Of a stretch of DNA of 64,000 nucleotides, positions 45,826 to 60,428 are shown piece by piece. The position numbers and the translations under genes were made by a program. Numbering within the stretch: the stretch's first letter is position 1; every line of letters starts with the position of its first letter. Below the pieces are notes generated by a model that was given only the letters and a program-made list of their open reading frames with translations, did no database searches and had not been told where the DNA came from. This DNA comes from Silurus meridionalis. Its lineage: Eukaryota; Chordata; Actinopteri; Siluriformes; Siluridae. The DNA lies in contig NC_060896.1 in NCBI RefSeq assembly GCF_014805685.1, positions 16,465,889 to 16,529,888 on the forward strand. Direction: 5' to 3'.

Positions 45826-46087
45826 TGAATATGTACCCTACATACTGTACATCCTGCCAAATATCTCACATATATACTGGTACATATATTAGGTGTACTT
45901 CAATATTCAGCTTTTTGCACATTTTGTTTCACTGCCTAGCCTTATAACTTTCTACTTGTTGTACCTTTACAACAGTGTCCTTACATTTTTCACTGCCATA
46001 GCCCTGTAACTATCTACTTATACTTTTCAACAGTGTCTGCAAATTCTTTACTTTTATAGCCTTTGTATTTATTTACTGTACATATGC

Positions 46088-46088
<1 letters not shown>

Positions 46089-46141
<53 letters not shown>
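46089..46141 (+). repeat. (CA)n microsatellite
   Basis: About 26 CA units, followed by an A-run. Confidence 0.95.
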
Positions 46142-46144
<3 letters not shown>

Positions 46145-46527
46145 AAGTAAAAAAAATCTGATCTTCACAAGAAGCTGCGGGTGGCTCGAAAGTTTGGAGT
46201 GACATTTCAAACAGACTTTGTAGTAATAAATTACATAAAAATGGTTGAAAAGCTATTTTATTATTGTCATTCATTTAAAGTAGTGAATAAAAACATTTGA
46301 CAAGTAATTCACAATTTTGTTGTTGTTTACTGAACAGTACATGTACAATTCCCCTTGAAAAAGGAACAATCAAAAGGAGAGAGTCAAAACCCTGCGATTT
46401 TTTTTGTTACTCGTGGCCGGTCATAGAACGTAACCCCCATGAGTATCGAGGTTGCACAATAAAGTTCTACAATGAAGATACATCTTATATGTATGTTGAA
46501 ACACAGTGATTAACTAAAAAATAAGTA
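46142..46527. other. Intronic, nothing recognised
   Basis: No motif recognised. Confidence 0.35.
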
Positions 46528-48139
<1,612 letters not shown>

Positions 48140-48141
48140 TA

Positions 48142-48640
48142 ACTGTGTAGGAGGCTTACGACTGGGATGGGACCGGAATGAGAACAGCCAAACTCTGGTA
48201 CTAAGTTTTAAAGCAGACTGGGATTTTAACCTCTAAGCCTTCAGCGCTGCGCTACCGATATCCCATTGTTTGGATGTGTTAATGTTTAACGATAGATTAA
48301 ATAAAAAGGGACCAGAGTAATAATGACTAACTATAAATCATTTTCAAGCATCGATTATAGATCACTGTTTTTCAATGTAAAACGTATAATAAATGTATTT
48401 GCTGAATGTTTGTAAGCAGTACACACAAACAACATGCATATAAAAATGCAGTACTTACACAATTATTTTAATAACGAGTCATAAAAAAGCATTCACTTTA
48501 TTTGGAATACTGGGGAATCCACAACCACTTTGTAGACATAGGAGACACACTGCCGATTTAAGCCTTCACTAAATCACCTATCTGCGATAGTGATGTCTTT
48601 TCTCCAGACATGCTGCACAGCTGCTTTTGGCAGAGTGCAC
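48142..48640. other. Intronic, nothing recognised
   Basis: No motif recognised. Confidence 0.35.
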
Positions 48641-49350
48641 AGTGGATGTGCATATCAGCTGACAGATGTTGTCACTGACATCTTCAACATCTGTCTCAGT
48701 GGCACTCTTGTGTCCAAAAGTGAAGTCATCTGGGGCGTCCCTTAATGACTACCACCCCTTTGCAGTCACCTCTAAAATCCAGAGTTGCTTTAAGAGGCTC
48801 ATCGTGAGGCACTTCATGAACCTGCTACTCCCTCACTGTACCCACTGCAGTTTGCGTATGATCCTAACTGCTCTAAAAATTATGCCATCTCCATCAACAC
48901 TCCACCTAACCCTCACTTACCTGGAAAATAAATACTCCTATGTATGAATGTTGAAAGACTTTAGCTTGGCATTCAACACTATTATTCCTCAGCATCTATT
49001 TAAAAAGCTGAGTCTGTTGGGCCTGAACAACTCTCTCTCTGCAACTGAATCCTGGACTTTTTGACAAAGACCAACAGTTAGGATTACAAACAACACCAAC
49101 ACTATCACATTGAACACTATGACATTGAACCCCCCAAGGCTGTGTGCTCACTGCTGTTTAAACTGCTTACTCATGACTGTGTAAAATGGCACAAGTTAAA
49201 CCACATTATACACAATGTGGATAAAACTAAAGGGATGAATGTTGACTTCAGGAGGACACATAGTGACCGCTACCCCCTGAATATTAACATCTTCTCTGTG
49301 AAGATTGTGGAGAACAAAAAATTCCTTGTTATTCACCTGGTGAGTCTCAT
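48641..49350 (+). pseudogene. Jockey-type LINE RT fragment, decayed
   Basis: LNDYHPFAVTSKIQSCFKRL near 48745, [20 protein letters not shown] near 48962, VDKTKGMNVDFRRTHSDRYP near 49218, and VENKKFLVIHL near 49308. The family is that of 33711-35600. Stops and frame breaks throughout. Confidence 0.75.
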
Positions 49351-49940
49351 GTAGTGTAAGAGGCAAGCACTCTGAACTCAACTGTCAGCAGGTTGCAGAA
49401 GACAAGAAGGACAAGGATGCATGGCGTCCTGAAGAGACACAGCTGGTGTTTATTAAAGTAGCAGCTCCTAACTGTCTTCAAGGCCAGCAGGGCCTATAAA
49501 AGGCTGCCGGGAGGACAGTGAGGTTGAGAAACTCTGGTTCCTGAATAATGGTGGCTCTCTCCCCTATCCTCTCTCACTACAGGATGGCAGATGCGGAAGA
49601 CTCTCACAATGGCTTGTAAAGGTGGGATAATCCTCGGCCTTACAGCAGGAAGTCCCTATGTGCCAATGAAAACCTGGGGAGAGCCAGTCCGGAGTGCGGC
49701 GAGAATGACCCGTTCCTTATCCCATTGCAGCCACTCTTCACCCCCTTTCCTGGGCACCAGAATAGAAGTTAACCAATTTGCCCAAGCCTGTTGTGCTGGA
49801 TTGTGCTATAGTGTCATTGTGTTTACTGTGTTGACAGTTGAGGGAATGTTGTTTTGTTTTATTTTGTACTCCACTGTATATGGTTGGAATGCCAATAAAA
49901 GCCTACTTGACTGGGTTTGACATCAGAAGATATCCAGCAG
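49351..49940 (+). repeat. LTR-like sequence, family unknown
   Basis: Begins TGTAGTGTAAGAGG and ends near TATCCAGCA (TG...CA). TATAAAAGG at 49497 and AATAAAAG near 49892 are placed like promoter and poly(A) signals. No duplicate LTR, PPT or TSD was found, so the boundaries are guesses. Confidence 0.35.
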
Positions 49941-50490
49941 TGGCACCAGCATGGAACTGGTGATTTTGTAAGTTTACCCACTGATAAAGAAATGATCATT
50001 CTATCATTTTAATGGTCTATTTGAACAGTGAGAAACAGATTAATAAAAAAAAAAAAAAAAAAAAAAAAAAACACATTTAAAACATTGTCAGTGTACAAAC
50101 ATACAAAATCAGCAGGGAATATTTTTTTTTTCCCGCTCACTGTACACTGTACACCCATCTGCAGTCTGAAGATGTCTGGCCAGAACTGGTCTTTATTGAA
50201 GAAATGCAGGCAAAAATCCACACCTTGATGTGTAGACAAAGCTAAGCAACTCAACAATGCATGAAAACACAGGAACTTGAGTGCGGAAAAATCATAGTAA
50301 GTGTATTGAACTAATCTGTCAAAAAAAAGGCTAGAGATAATAAAGAAAGTAATAAGTGTTTTTGTAGGCAAAAATTAAGCATGGTTGAGTTTCCTTGCAA
50401 GTTTGGGGCTACATTTCTGCAAATGGAGTTGAATATGTAGTCAGGATTAACACTCTCCCCTTTGTTGAGAAATATAGACAGATAGTTATC
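49941..50490. other. Intronic, contains a 29-bp A run
   Basis: An A-run at 50044-50072. Otherwise nothing recognised. Confidence 0.45.
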
Positions 50491-50745
50491 TAAAATGCAA
50501 ATTTATTCTGCAGCAGTAGACCAACACCAAACATCTTTGCGGTAGAGAAAACAAGGACTTCTGGAAGTGATGGTCTAGCCTCCACAGAGCCATGATCTAA
50601 ATATGAATTCTTTCTGGGATTACATGAGTAAATAATTCAAGGCAGCCTACATCCACAGAAAATCTGGATAGTTCTCCAAGATGTTTAAAACAACTTAATG
50701 CTTGCTGAGTTCCATCAAAGACTGTTTGTAAGTGTATTTAAAAAA
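50491..50745 (+). pseudogene. Tc1/mariner transposase C-terminal relic
   Basis: VMVWPPQSHDLNMNSFWDYM near 50567-50630 parallels WPPQSPDLNPIELLWDxM, followed by a region like the transposase tail. Stops are present. Confidence 0.5.
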
Positions 50746-51004
50746 TGTTTGCTGATTTGCAGTCAAGGGGTGGTCAAAGGGGGTAGCTTACAAAGGTAAT
50801 TACACCAGTCATATTTCAGCAACCATTTTAGTATATCTTCCCAAGTATCAAAACTATAGAAATTAAACTTCAATATGTTTTATAGCAGAGGTGGTAAAAG
50901 TACACACATTCTTCACTTAAGCAGACGTACAGATTCTAATGTTTTAAAAGTAAAGCTGTTTGGGCTCTGACATGTACTTGAGTAGAAACTATCCATTACT
51001 ACTA

Positions 51005-51539
51005 ACTGTTTTAGTGTCATATGTCGATGTCCTAGGGGGTCGCCAAAAAGCATCGAGGTAACCGATGATCGAGATAAACGAAAACAAAATGGCGGCAGTA
51101 TATTAACGTGCTTGAAATTTCTTTATGTACATGATGTACATAAATGAGAATGTGCGTGCACGTGTTTTTGAAGGGGTTTTTTACACAACAGCGTTGCCGC
51201 GATTTGTTTGATGAAGGCATGCTATAAAAATGTACATACGTTTGTTAACAACAAAAGGCATAAGTGCAACTACTAACAACAAAGATTTACCAGTATACAA
51301 TACAAACACCTGTAGTATCTGTAAGGTTTGATTTTTCTGCCACTTTCGCGAGTTCTTCTGCGGCTGCACAGTGCCGACAGACATAACTGACGTTAAAATT
51401 TCAAATTTTTCCCCCCTTGTGCTTGACATAACCAATAAAAAATGCGTAGAAAAAGCGAGAATTTGGCAGTTCCACTTCAAAAACGTCGACTTAATAGGGT
51501 TGTCGAGATAACCGAGGGCGAGATAACCGGGTTCCACTG
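51005..51539. mobile_element. pogo/Tigger-like non-autonomous element, second copy
   Basis: The right end ACCGGGTTCCACTG is followed by TA (51540-51541), and the body matches 17700-17890 and 18442-18600. The left end is degraded. It gives the empty-site reference for the solo LTR in the other copy. Confidence 0.7.
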
Positions 51540-51680
51540 TATGTCATATTAATATTACTGCTGTCAATCGATTCCTTACATTAATACTTTAATAAATGCT
51601 TTATGTAAAATGTATGTTTATTATTAGCGAAACCATACTCAACATTAATCATGAAGGCAAATGTTTTTTTTTTTTTATGT

Positions 51681-51880
51681 TTAAAAAAATGGTGGAAAAC
51701 TGCCGTTCGGCCCAGTGAGGGCATCATGTTCTTCTTCGGAAAATACATGTTGGAATCCATTTCCCTCAATAAGCCGCAGTTTCCCAGTACCAGCAGCACT
51801 CATGCAGCCCCAGACACCACGATTGACTGTAGGCAAGACACAATCTTCTTGGTACTTTTCACCGGGGCATTCCCTATAAG
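51681..51880 (-). pseudogene. Tc1/mariner transposase middle fragment
   Basis: The - strand encodes CVLPTVNRGVWGCMSAAGTGKL, parallel to [23 protein letters not shown] between the two catalytic Asp motifs. A short relic. Confidence 0.55.
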
Positions 51881-52684
51881 AAGCTACACTTAATAATGCA
51901 TTTAATAACGCTATGGGAACATTATTTTTTGACCAGTTTTGAAGCATGTATGTCAAACACACTTGTCAACAGTTCGTCAACTGAATGCATGCACCTGCAG
52001 TGCTATGAATAGACATGACACAGATAGTTTCTTTGTCTTCAGAGACTGCTCTTTGTGTGTGTGCTGTGTTTTAGAGTGCGCTGTTAAAAAAAAATATACA
52101 CATATAAAAAAATATAAAAAAACAACCTGTAGCGGGTCTCCCAAGAGATGCTTGCTCTGCTCTCAGAGGTGGCCTTTTTCTTTTTTTTTTTTTTTTTTTT
52201 ACAAAAATTTAAATCTCATGGGGATCACGTGTCATGCCGGCTGAGGGGCAAGATGCGGGCATGCCCTTCTCTTGCCAAATCGCGAATGCTCTGGCACTTC
52301 CTCGGAACGAGCCAATGACATTTTTTCTCTTCCATCCCGCATTACAAACATTTTAAGCTCCACCTCTGAGCGCTCCACCCATGATGAGAAAGCATTTAGG
52401 AAGTACATGAGGTAGTGACTGTGGTTTTCAGGCTTAATTTAGACTGGCCACAGGTTTGAAGAAACACCAGATACTCCAAGCTGGATGACAGATTTCTGTT
52501 GGGTGGCCAGAGAGAAGGACCCTAATGTCAGCCCCTCCCAATTTTTCTTACTGATCTCCATAGTGATCTATTTCACTTATAGAGTAAGCCATATTCCTCT
52601 CACATATTCATACCCACAATGTCAGTTTATTTGACTATTATGGTGCAAGGATGCAGGGGTATACAATGATGTCCCAGGTGAAAA
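51881..52684. other. Intronic, includes a T-run
   Basis: A long T-run lies near 52170-52200; otherwise nothing recognised. Confidence 0.35.
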
Positions 52685-53290
52685 AGACACTTGAATGCTA
52701 TCTCTCTCCTGACAGCCTGTCACCCTCCACATCAAGAAGTACAGAGCTACATCCCAGCAGCAGGTCACCATGGTGGTTTTGCAGGTGTACCAGGCTAACC
52801 TTCTGAAAGACCTGAGCATGGGCAAAGGAATTAGTGAGGAAGCGTTTTCAGAGCTACACTGAACCAAGAATGTGTCTCTGTGCAATCAAACAAATGGAAA
52901 AGAGACATGTGTGGATCAATCTCATGGGCATCAGGGATAGGGACAAGGTGCTCCTCAATAAAGTCAGCAAAGAATTAGAAGGTGACATGGGGCCATCTTC
53001 TGCGTGTGTATTGGCCTCTTGGCCTGATGACCATCATCAGTAGGTTCTAGGAGGCCAAGACACACGCAAAAGCATGATCAATTTCTCCCCTGCTTTGTTC
53101 AAGAAACAGGATTGTTGGCCAACCAGCCTCAAATTACTCCGGTTCTACTGTGGCTTGAATTCCAGAAAGAGCGTAGCAAATCGTGTGCCCCCTCATATGG
53201 ACTGGGGAGCAGCTCGCCACTCTCAGAAGCTCAGTAAGAGGCAGAATTTAAAGACAATCATTCCATCAAAGAAGAAGTCTTGAGGGGGGT
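52685..53290 (+). pseudogene. DIRS-like gag remnant (tentative)
   Basis: Encodes VTLHIKKYRATSQQQVTMVV, then VYQANLLKDLSMGKGISEEA near 52780, and MEKRHVWINLMGIRDRDKVL near 52892. These resemble the gag-like ORF of fish DIRS1 elements by recall only. Broken by stops. Confidence 0.35.
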
Positions 53291-53689
53291 GCAGCCAGGA
53301 TTATGGCGGTATGTCGCCTTGAGAAATTGAGAAATTCTCACAGAGAGTAAGGGGTCCTTCCCAGCACCCGCTTTACTATTCTCGCCACCACTGTTTTTCC
53401 GGGGGGCAACGATCTGCAGCAAAAATACTTAAATGCCTTTAAGATGCTGCCTTGTCCTAGTGCAGATGGGCAACCAAAGTAGCCTCTTACATAAATCATC
53501 AAATTAGATTGCGTCCGTGCTATTTTATAGTTTAAATGTTCATGATACTCTGCCCTCTGATACTCTGATACTATGCCCTTGATACTATGCCCTTGAGTCA
53601 ACATCCCAAAGCCATGTTTGAGACCTCTTCAATGTTTGTGCGCACACACTACACAACTACACACTACACAACAAGCATTTTTTTTTCTT
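53291..53689. other. Intronic, nothing certain
   Basis: May continue the DIRS-like relic to about 53500. A CTACACAA-type short repeat lies near 53645-53672. Confidence 0.3.
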
Positions 53690-53960
53690 TCTTAGATAAA
53701 GAAGCAGATCTGGAGGTATCATGAATATAGTGTGTTCCGTGAACTGTGATATTTGTATGCTGTCGTCCCCTCACTCTCACCCATTCACTCAGGTTTGTTG
53801 ACGGTGGTGTGGGGGGGCCGTCTCTTATCCCAGAGATCCCTAATTTCTGTGTTTTCTTCTGGTTTTCTCTTTTAGTTAAGCTTCCATAGCAAGTCTTGCC
53901 CGGTCCCCACCTGCACAGTGTCCTAAACTTATATACAGCAATAAAGAGCCAGTTAAAGAG
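53690..53960 (+). mobile_element. L2-type 3' UTR, left half (split by RTE copy C)
   Basis: Matches 26395-26520: CAGATCTGG, then TATGCTGTCGTCCCCTCACT and CAGGTTTGTTGA. The continuing part lies at about 59755-60250. Confidence 0.7.
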
Positions 53961-54776
53961 ACTTAAAAGCCAGTGCACTCTTAATGCCGGTCCCAAGCCT
54001 GGGTAAATGGGGAGGGTTGCGTTAGGAAGGGCATCCAGCGTAAAACATGTGCGAAATCAAATATGCGGATCACGAAAGAGAAATTCATACCGGCATACAT
54101 GGATGGAAAGAGAAATGGTGTAGAAATGGTGATCCTGAAGGAAGATACAGTAAGTGTGTAGTTGAGGTGAAGAGAGATTCTGATAGGGCGATGATCGTGA
54201 AGCTGGAAGTTGAAGGGGTGATGATAAATGTCATCAGTGCTTCTGCTCCACAAGTGGGTTGTGAGATGGAGAAGAAGGAAAAATTCTGGAGTGAGTTGGA
54301 TGAAGTGGTAGAAGGTGTACCTAGGAATGAAAGATTGGTGATTGGGGCGGATTTCAATTTCAATTCAATTTGGGCATGTAGGTGAAGGGAACAGAGGTGA
54401 TGAGAAGGTGATGGGTAGGTATGGCTTTAAGGAGAGGAATGTGGAAGGGCAGGTAATGGTAGATTTTGCTAAAAGGATGGAAATTGCAGTGGTTAACACT
54501 TATTTTAAGAAGAAGGAGGATCATAGGGTGACGTATAAGAGTGGAGGAAGGTGCACACAGGTGGACTATGTTCTATGTAGGAGATGCAACTTGAAGGAGA
54601 TTGGAGACTGTAAGGTGTTGGCAGGGGACAGTGTAGCTAGACAGTGTAGGATGGTGGTCTGTAGGATGGTTTTTGAGGTGAAAAAGAAGAGCAGAAGAGA
54701 AAGGACTGAAAGAAGAATAAGATGGTGAAAACTGAAGGAGGAAGGCTGTAGTGAGAGATTTAGGGAAGATCGCACC
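53961..54776 (+). mobile_element. RTE-type LINE copy C, 5' end and endonuclease
   Basis: Starts with the RTE head (CAGTGCACTCTTAATGCCGG) but then lacks the first part of the endonuclease, joining near 54060-54110. It encodes SAPQVGCEMEKKEKFWSELD and CTQVDYVLCRRCNLKEIGDC. A duplicated TTTCAATTTCAATT near 54352-54366 breaks the ADFN motif. Interrupted at 54777 by an L2. Confidence 0.85.
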
Positions 54777-57700
54777 ACGCTGCTGGAACTGCGTTTTACA
54801 ACTAATCGCCTCTTAAATACCCAGTCCTTTAAACCACCACCGCCACTGTTGACATTAATTCCTCCTTTCCTGAGACGCCCTGTCTGTTGGCTACCAGGCA
54901 GGAAGCGCCGCAGAAGACGCAGTCACATGTACATGCTGAGGACTCACCTGGATTCTCCGTCTTCGAGGTATAAAGATCAACCAGGATTTGGCAATGCTAG
55001 AAGATCGCGGGAATGCTACCGATGGCTTCGTCCGGTTGGCTCAAACACTGGCGTTCCATTTCCGTGTCCCCGCCGCGTTGAAACAACCACCCGGGGTTGT
55101 GTCCAAGGTAACCTTCGATCAATTCCTCATGTAACATCGTGGCCTGCCAACTTTTCCACGTTCTGCATGGCACTTTGTAACATCAGATCGCTCAATAACA
55201 AAACATTTGTCCTCAATGATGTCACCTCCTCTCACAATCTGGATCTGTTTATCCTCAACGAAACCTGGCTTTCCCCAGGTAATGTCAGTGCCTTTTTGGA
55301 AATCCTCCCCTCTGGTTACCTTTACCTAAACACGCCTCGGCAAACGGGTAGGGGCGGGGGGATAGCCACAGTACATAGACAGTCCCTAAAGTGCCACCAG
55401 CTGTCCACTAGAGGGTAAACCAGCTTTGAGTTACAAGTATTTGTGCTTACACTACCCTGTCCGATTTTATGTGCAGTAATCTACCGGCTGCCCAAATTAA
55501 ACAAGGATTTTTTAATTGAGTTCTCAGAGTTTTTGTCAGAGTTTCTAGCAAAGTTTGACAATGTTCTAATCTGTGATGACTTTAACATTCATGTTTGCTG
55601 CCCCTCGGATAAACCTGCTAATGATTTTAAGGCACTTTTAGACTCATTAGATCTGGCTCAGTCCATTTCCTGTCCCACCCATAGGTTAGGTCACACTCTT
55701 GACCTTATTATCTCTCGTAGGGTGATTCTGTCAACTTGTGAGGCCATGGATTTTCCCATCTCTGACCATTCTCTCATATGGTTTGACATTTGTGCTGTTT
55801 CACCTGCACCAACGTCTACTGCTCCTCATCGCTGTTGCATTATTACCTCATCTACAGTCGATGATTTTATTGCTGCCTTCTCTGTTTCTGATCTTGCCTC
55901 TACTGCTGAATTGGCATCGCCTCTTTGTCCGGACCGTTTCCTCGCCTCCTTCCATACCATCTGCTCCCAGATTATGGATTCTGTTGTGCCCTACAAGGTA
56001 AAGGCGACCAACGGTCCTTTGGACCCCTGGCTCAATGATACAACTCGGGGCCTCAGGCACTTGTTTAGACAGGCTGAGCGAAAATGGAAGAAGGATAGGC
56101 TGCAGGTGTCACTGGCGATGTTTAGAGACAGTCTTGCCACCTATTAGAGTGCACTGAAGGAAGCTAAAGGAGAGTAAATTTCTGCTCTCATCAGTAGCAA
56201 TAGCCACCGCCCTGAAATTTGAGCACTGTCAATTCTGTCATAAATGCGGTGTCTGTCTCCTTGAATGACGTTTCTGTAAACACATGCAATGCTTTCAAAC
56301 AACATTTTTTGGACAAGGTTTTGTCTGTTAGGCAAACCATTACACAAGTCCACACTGTTGCCATGTCTACTCATGTGGCGCAATGTGTGCTAGAGAACTT
56401 TGATGCAGTTACTCTTGTGGACCTCAAAAAAGCTGTCCACAAGTTGAAGCCCACCACCTGCCCTCTAGACGCTGTTCCTGTCAGGATTTTGAAGGAGGCT
56501 GTTGACATCATAGGTCCCATCCTTGTCTCCTTCATAAACAGCTGTCTTAGGGTGGGTACTGTTCCTGCTCTCAAACACGCTATTGTTAGACCGCTGCTCA
56601 AGAAACCCAACCTTGATCCCTCCATACTATCCAACTTCCGCCATATATCTAACCTGTCATTTCTGTCTAAGTTGATGGAGAAGCTTGTTTTCGCCCAGCT
56701 TCAGTCTCACCTTCAACTGCACCGCATTGGTGATACATTTCAGTCCGGTTTCAGGTCGCAACATAGCACTGAATCAGCATTATTGAGGGTCCATAATGAC
56801 ATTCTTGAAGCCCTGGATGGTAAAAGCTCTGTGGTTTTGGTGTTACTGGACCTAACCACTGCATTTGACCCCGTGGATCATGCCATCCTCATCTCTCGTC
56901 TTCAATATGTTGTTGGTCTGCAGGGTGCGGTGCTAAATTAGTTCTGATAATAACTCAATAACAGAACTTTTTCAGTAATGCTTAATGATTATTCTTCCTT
57001 GGTTGCTCCTCTGTCATCTGATGTGCCTCAAGGATCTATTCTTGGTCCTATTCTGTTTTCACTCTATATGCTGCCACTTGGTTAACTCAACTCCAATCGC
57101 AAAGTTAAATTTCATTTCTATGCTGACGACCTCCAGATCTATCTTCCTGTGATTCTGAGTAATCATTCTGCAATTGACCCTCTTCATAATTGCCTTCAGG
57201 ATATCAAACAGTGGCATTCCCAGAACTTCCTTCATCTGAAAGACTGAGTACATCCTGTTCAGCCCGGACTCACCCAGCAGTTATCTTAGTTTTGGTCCTA
57301 TAACACCTCAGTTTGCACCTACCATGCGTAACCTGGGTGTTATTTTTGACAAAAGTATGCATTTCGATAAACAGATCAGTGCAGTAGTGAAGGTGAGCTT
57401 TTACCAGCTAAGACTACTCAGCAAGGTCAAATCATTTTTGACCTTGAAAAAGCTATACATGCCTTTATCAGCTCGATAATTGACTACTGTAATATACAAA
57501 ATGCGGCAGCACGTATTTTCTTTAACACCTCCAAACGCTCACACATCATCTCTGTCCTCTGCTCGCTTCACTGGCAAAACTGTGGAACACACTTCCAGCA
57601 CACATACGATGCATCACTGTGCTGCGTGTTTTTAAATCGCAGTTAAAAACTCATTTATTCTTACAAGCTTTTAATACGTAGCCTATTTTATGTACATTGT

Positions 57701-57812
57701 GTTCTTATATTTAATTTTTATTGTTGTTTTACTGGAAAGTGCCTTGTGCTCCTTTTGGTTGCTGTAAGGTGCTCTATAAATAAAATTGTATTTGATATGA
57801 TTTGATTTGATA
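54777..57812 (+). mobile_element. L2-type LINE with endonuclease, RT and (TGATT)n tail
   Basis: On the + strand: endonuclease CNIRSLNNKTFVLNDV near 55175, LFILNETWLSPGN near 55245, DDFNIHV near 55576 and SDHSLIWFDI near 55762; RT DAVPVRILKEAVDIIGPILV near 56470, FRHISNLSFLSKLMEKLVFA near 56635, LLDLTTAFDPVDHAILISRL near 56845, [15 protein letters not shown] near 57029 and FYADDLQIYLPV near 57116. It ends with GATTTGATTTGATA (57797-57812). Frames break at about 55419, 56147, 56941 and again after. Inserted in RTE copy C. Confidence 0.87.
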
Positions 57813-59752
57813 ATTGGGCAACTACTGCAGAAGTGAAAAGGGAGACAGCTAGAAAGGTACTTGGAAAGGAAGACAAAGAGACTAGTAGTGAAATTAGTAA
57901 GTGCAGGAAAGCATAAGGAAAAAATAGGTTGGCAAAACAGAATTGGGATCAACAGAGTGATGAAAAAAAGTAGGCACGAGTACAAGGAAATGTAGCAGCA
58001 GGCGAAGAGGGATGTGGTGAAAGCCAAGGAAAAGGCATATGAGGAGCTGTATGAGAAGTTGGACACTAAAGAAAGAAGAAAAGGATTAGTACCGATTGGC
58101 CAGGCAGAGAGACCGAGCTGGGAAGGATGTGCTGCAAGTTGGAGCAGTAAAGGATGGAGATGGAAATGTGTTGACTAGTGAGGAGAGTGTGTTGAGAAAA
58201 TGGAGGGAGTATTTTGAGCAGCTGATGAACGAGGAAAATTAGAAAGAGAGAAGGTTGGGTGGTGTGGAGTTGGTGAAGCAGGAAGTGGATAGGATTAAGA
58301 GGATGAAAAGTGGAAAGTCGGTTGGACCAGATGTCATACCGGTAGAAGCATGGAGATGTTTAGGTGAGATGGCAGTGGAGATTTTAACTAGATTGTTTAA
58401 CAGGATTTTGGAAGGTGAGAGGATGCCTAAGGAATGGAGAAGAAGTGTGCTGGTACCGATCTTTAAGAACAAGGGAGATGTGCAGACCTGCAGTAACTAC
58501 AGGGCAATTAATTTGATCATTCACACCATGAAGTTATGGGAAAGAACAGTGGAAGCCAGGCTGAGAGAAGAGGTGACCATCTGTGAGCAACAGTATGGTT
58601 TAATGCCGAGGAAGAGCACCACAGATGCATTATTTGCTTTAAGAATGTTGATGAAGAAGTATAGAGAAGGTCAGAAGGAGTTGCATTGTGTATTTGTGGA
58701 TTTAGAGAAATCGTTCGACAGGGTGCCAAGAGAGGAGTTGTGGTATTGTATGAGGAAGTCAGGTGTGTCAGAGAAGTATGTGAGGGTGGTGCAGGACATG
58801 TATGGGGACAGTGTGACAGCAGTGAAGTGTGCAGTAGGAACAACAGACTGGTTCAAGGTGGAGGTTGGACTGCATCAAGGATCGGATCTGAGCCCTTTCC
58901 TGTTTGCAGTGGTGATGGACAGGTTGACGGACAAGGTCAAAGAGGAGTCTCAGTGGACTATGATGTTTGCGGATGATATTGTTATTTGTGGTGGGAGTAG
59001 GGAGCAGGTTGAGAAGAGCCTGGAGAGGTGGAGATACGTGCTTAAGAGAAGGGGAATGACAGTCAGTAGGAATAAGACAGAGTACATGTGTGTGAATCAG
59101 AGGGAGGGCAGTGGAGTGGTGCGATTGCAGGGAGAAGAGGTGGAGAAGGTGGAGGAGTTCAGGTACCTAGGGGTCAACAGTGCAAAGTTATAAAGAGTGT
59201 ATTAGAGAAGTGAAGAAAAGTGTGCAGGCAGGGTGGAGTGGGTGGAGAAGAGTGGCAGGAGTGATTTGTGATAGAAGAGTATCTGCAAGAGTGAAAGGGA
59301 AAGTTTATAAGACTGTGGTGAGACCTGCTATGTTGCATGGTTTAGAGACAGTGACATTGAGTAAAAGACAGGAATTGGAGCTGGAGGGAGCAGAGCTGAA
59401 GATGTTGAAGTTTACGTTGGAGTGACGAGGATGGAAAGGATTAGAAATGAGTTTATTAGAGGGACAGTGCATGTAGGACATTTTGGAGACAAAGCGAGGG
59501 AGGTGAGATTGAGATGGTTTGGACATGTTCAGAGGAGGGACATGGGGAATATTGGTTGAAGAATGCTGAGGATGGAGCCCCAGGAAGGAGGAAAATAGGA
59601 AGACCAAAGAGGAGGTTTATGGATGACATGCAGCTAGTTGGGTTGAAAGGGGCAGATGTAGAGGACAGGGGGGTATGGAGACAGATGATCCACTGTGGCG
59701 ACCCCCTAATGGGAGAAGTTGAAAGAAGAAGAAGATAAAGAAGAATCCATAT
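57813..59752 (+). mobile_element. RTE-type LINE copy C, RT and 3' end
   Basis: Resumes with AATTGGGCAACTACTGCAG. The frame 58255-59193 (312 codons) keeps KSGKSVGPDVIPVEAW, VFVDLEKSFDRVP, GLHQGSDLSPFLFAVVMDRL and MMFADDIVICG. A frameshift near 59190 leads to [18 protein letters not shown]. Tail GAAAGAAGAAGAAG at 59720-59735. The RT palm is intact over 300 codons. Confidence 0.9.
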
Positions 59753-59754
59753 AT

Positions 59755-60252
59755 TTCTCTCCCTGTCACCCCTCTACATTTTCTTTTGAGTTAAACATGA
59801 GGCACCTGAGGCACCAGTGACCACTGTTCCTGTCCCGCCTCTGGATGATGTTCTCTACTATTGGGGCCATTCTGTGCAGCTGGGAATGGTTTCTTATCAA
59901 TAGCCTGGGGATTCATCAAATTACGCAGTAAGACAATAGCTTTAAGGATGGATATGGACTGTAGTTAATGTTAACAGTCTGCAACACAGGACTACAGTTT
60001 GCATCTGATCACCATCACTGCACACTTCAACATCGTTTAGCTGTTATAAATGGACATTCGGTGCCACCCAGATGAGAATGGATTCCCCCTCAAGTCTGGT
60101 TCCTCTCAAGGTTTCTCCCTTATGCCATTATGAAGTTTTTCCTTGCCACAGTCACCACCGGCTCATTAGGGACAAATTTACAATTATATAGGACATCTTA
60201 TTCATTCTTTATCATGCATTTTCTGTGTAAAAATGTTAATTTTTAAAAGCAC
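59755..60252 (+). mobile_element. L2-type 3' UTR, right half
   Basis: Contains GCCTCTGGATGATGTTCTC and TCTGGTTCCTCTCAAGGTTT then TTTTTCCTTGCCAC, a conserved fish repeat 3' region. It belongs with 53690-53960, parted by RTE copy C. Confidence 0.6.
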
Positions 60253-60263
60253 ATTGAGTGTAG

Positions 60264-60428
60264 TGGTTAGGATGCGGCGCTCTCACTGCTGTGGCCCGGG
60301 TCGATCCCTGGTCAGGGAACCAGGAAGGGCATCCAACGTAAAAACATGTGCCAAATCGAACATACGGATCATGAATACGGATGATCCGCTGTGGCGACCC
60401 CTAATGAGAGAAGCCAAAAGAAAGTTTT
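60264..60428 (+). mobile_element. SINE: tRNA-Glu-like head with RTE 3' tail
   Basis: The head TGGTTAGGATGCGGCGCTCT...CCCGGGTCGATCCCTGG follows tRNA-Glu (CTC anticodon region), with the B-box GGTCGATCC. The body AACATGTGCCAAATCGAAC and tail ATCCGCTGTGGCGACCCC come from the RTE family. ATTGAGTGTAG duplicates at 60253-60263 and 60429-60439. The RTE machinery probably moved it. Confidence 0.85.

Noticed and set aside
46014..46274. ORF with a VCVCVC stretch on the - strand
   Set aside because: Produced by the (CA)n microsatellite.
49591..49920. 109-codon ORF in the LTR-like sequence
   Set aside because: No family motif, and it overlaps the putative poly(A) signal; probably fortuitous.
60264..60330. 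Functional tRNA-Glu gene
   Set aside because: The 5' acceptor stem is missing and the sequence runs directly into an RTE-derived body with flanking duplications, so it is a SINE head.
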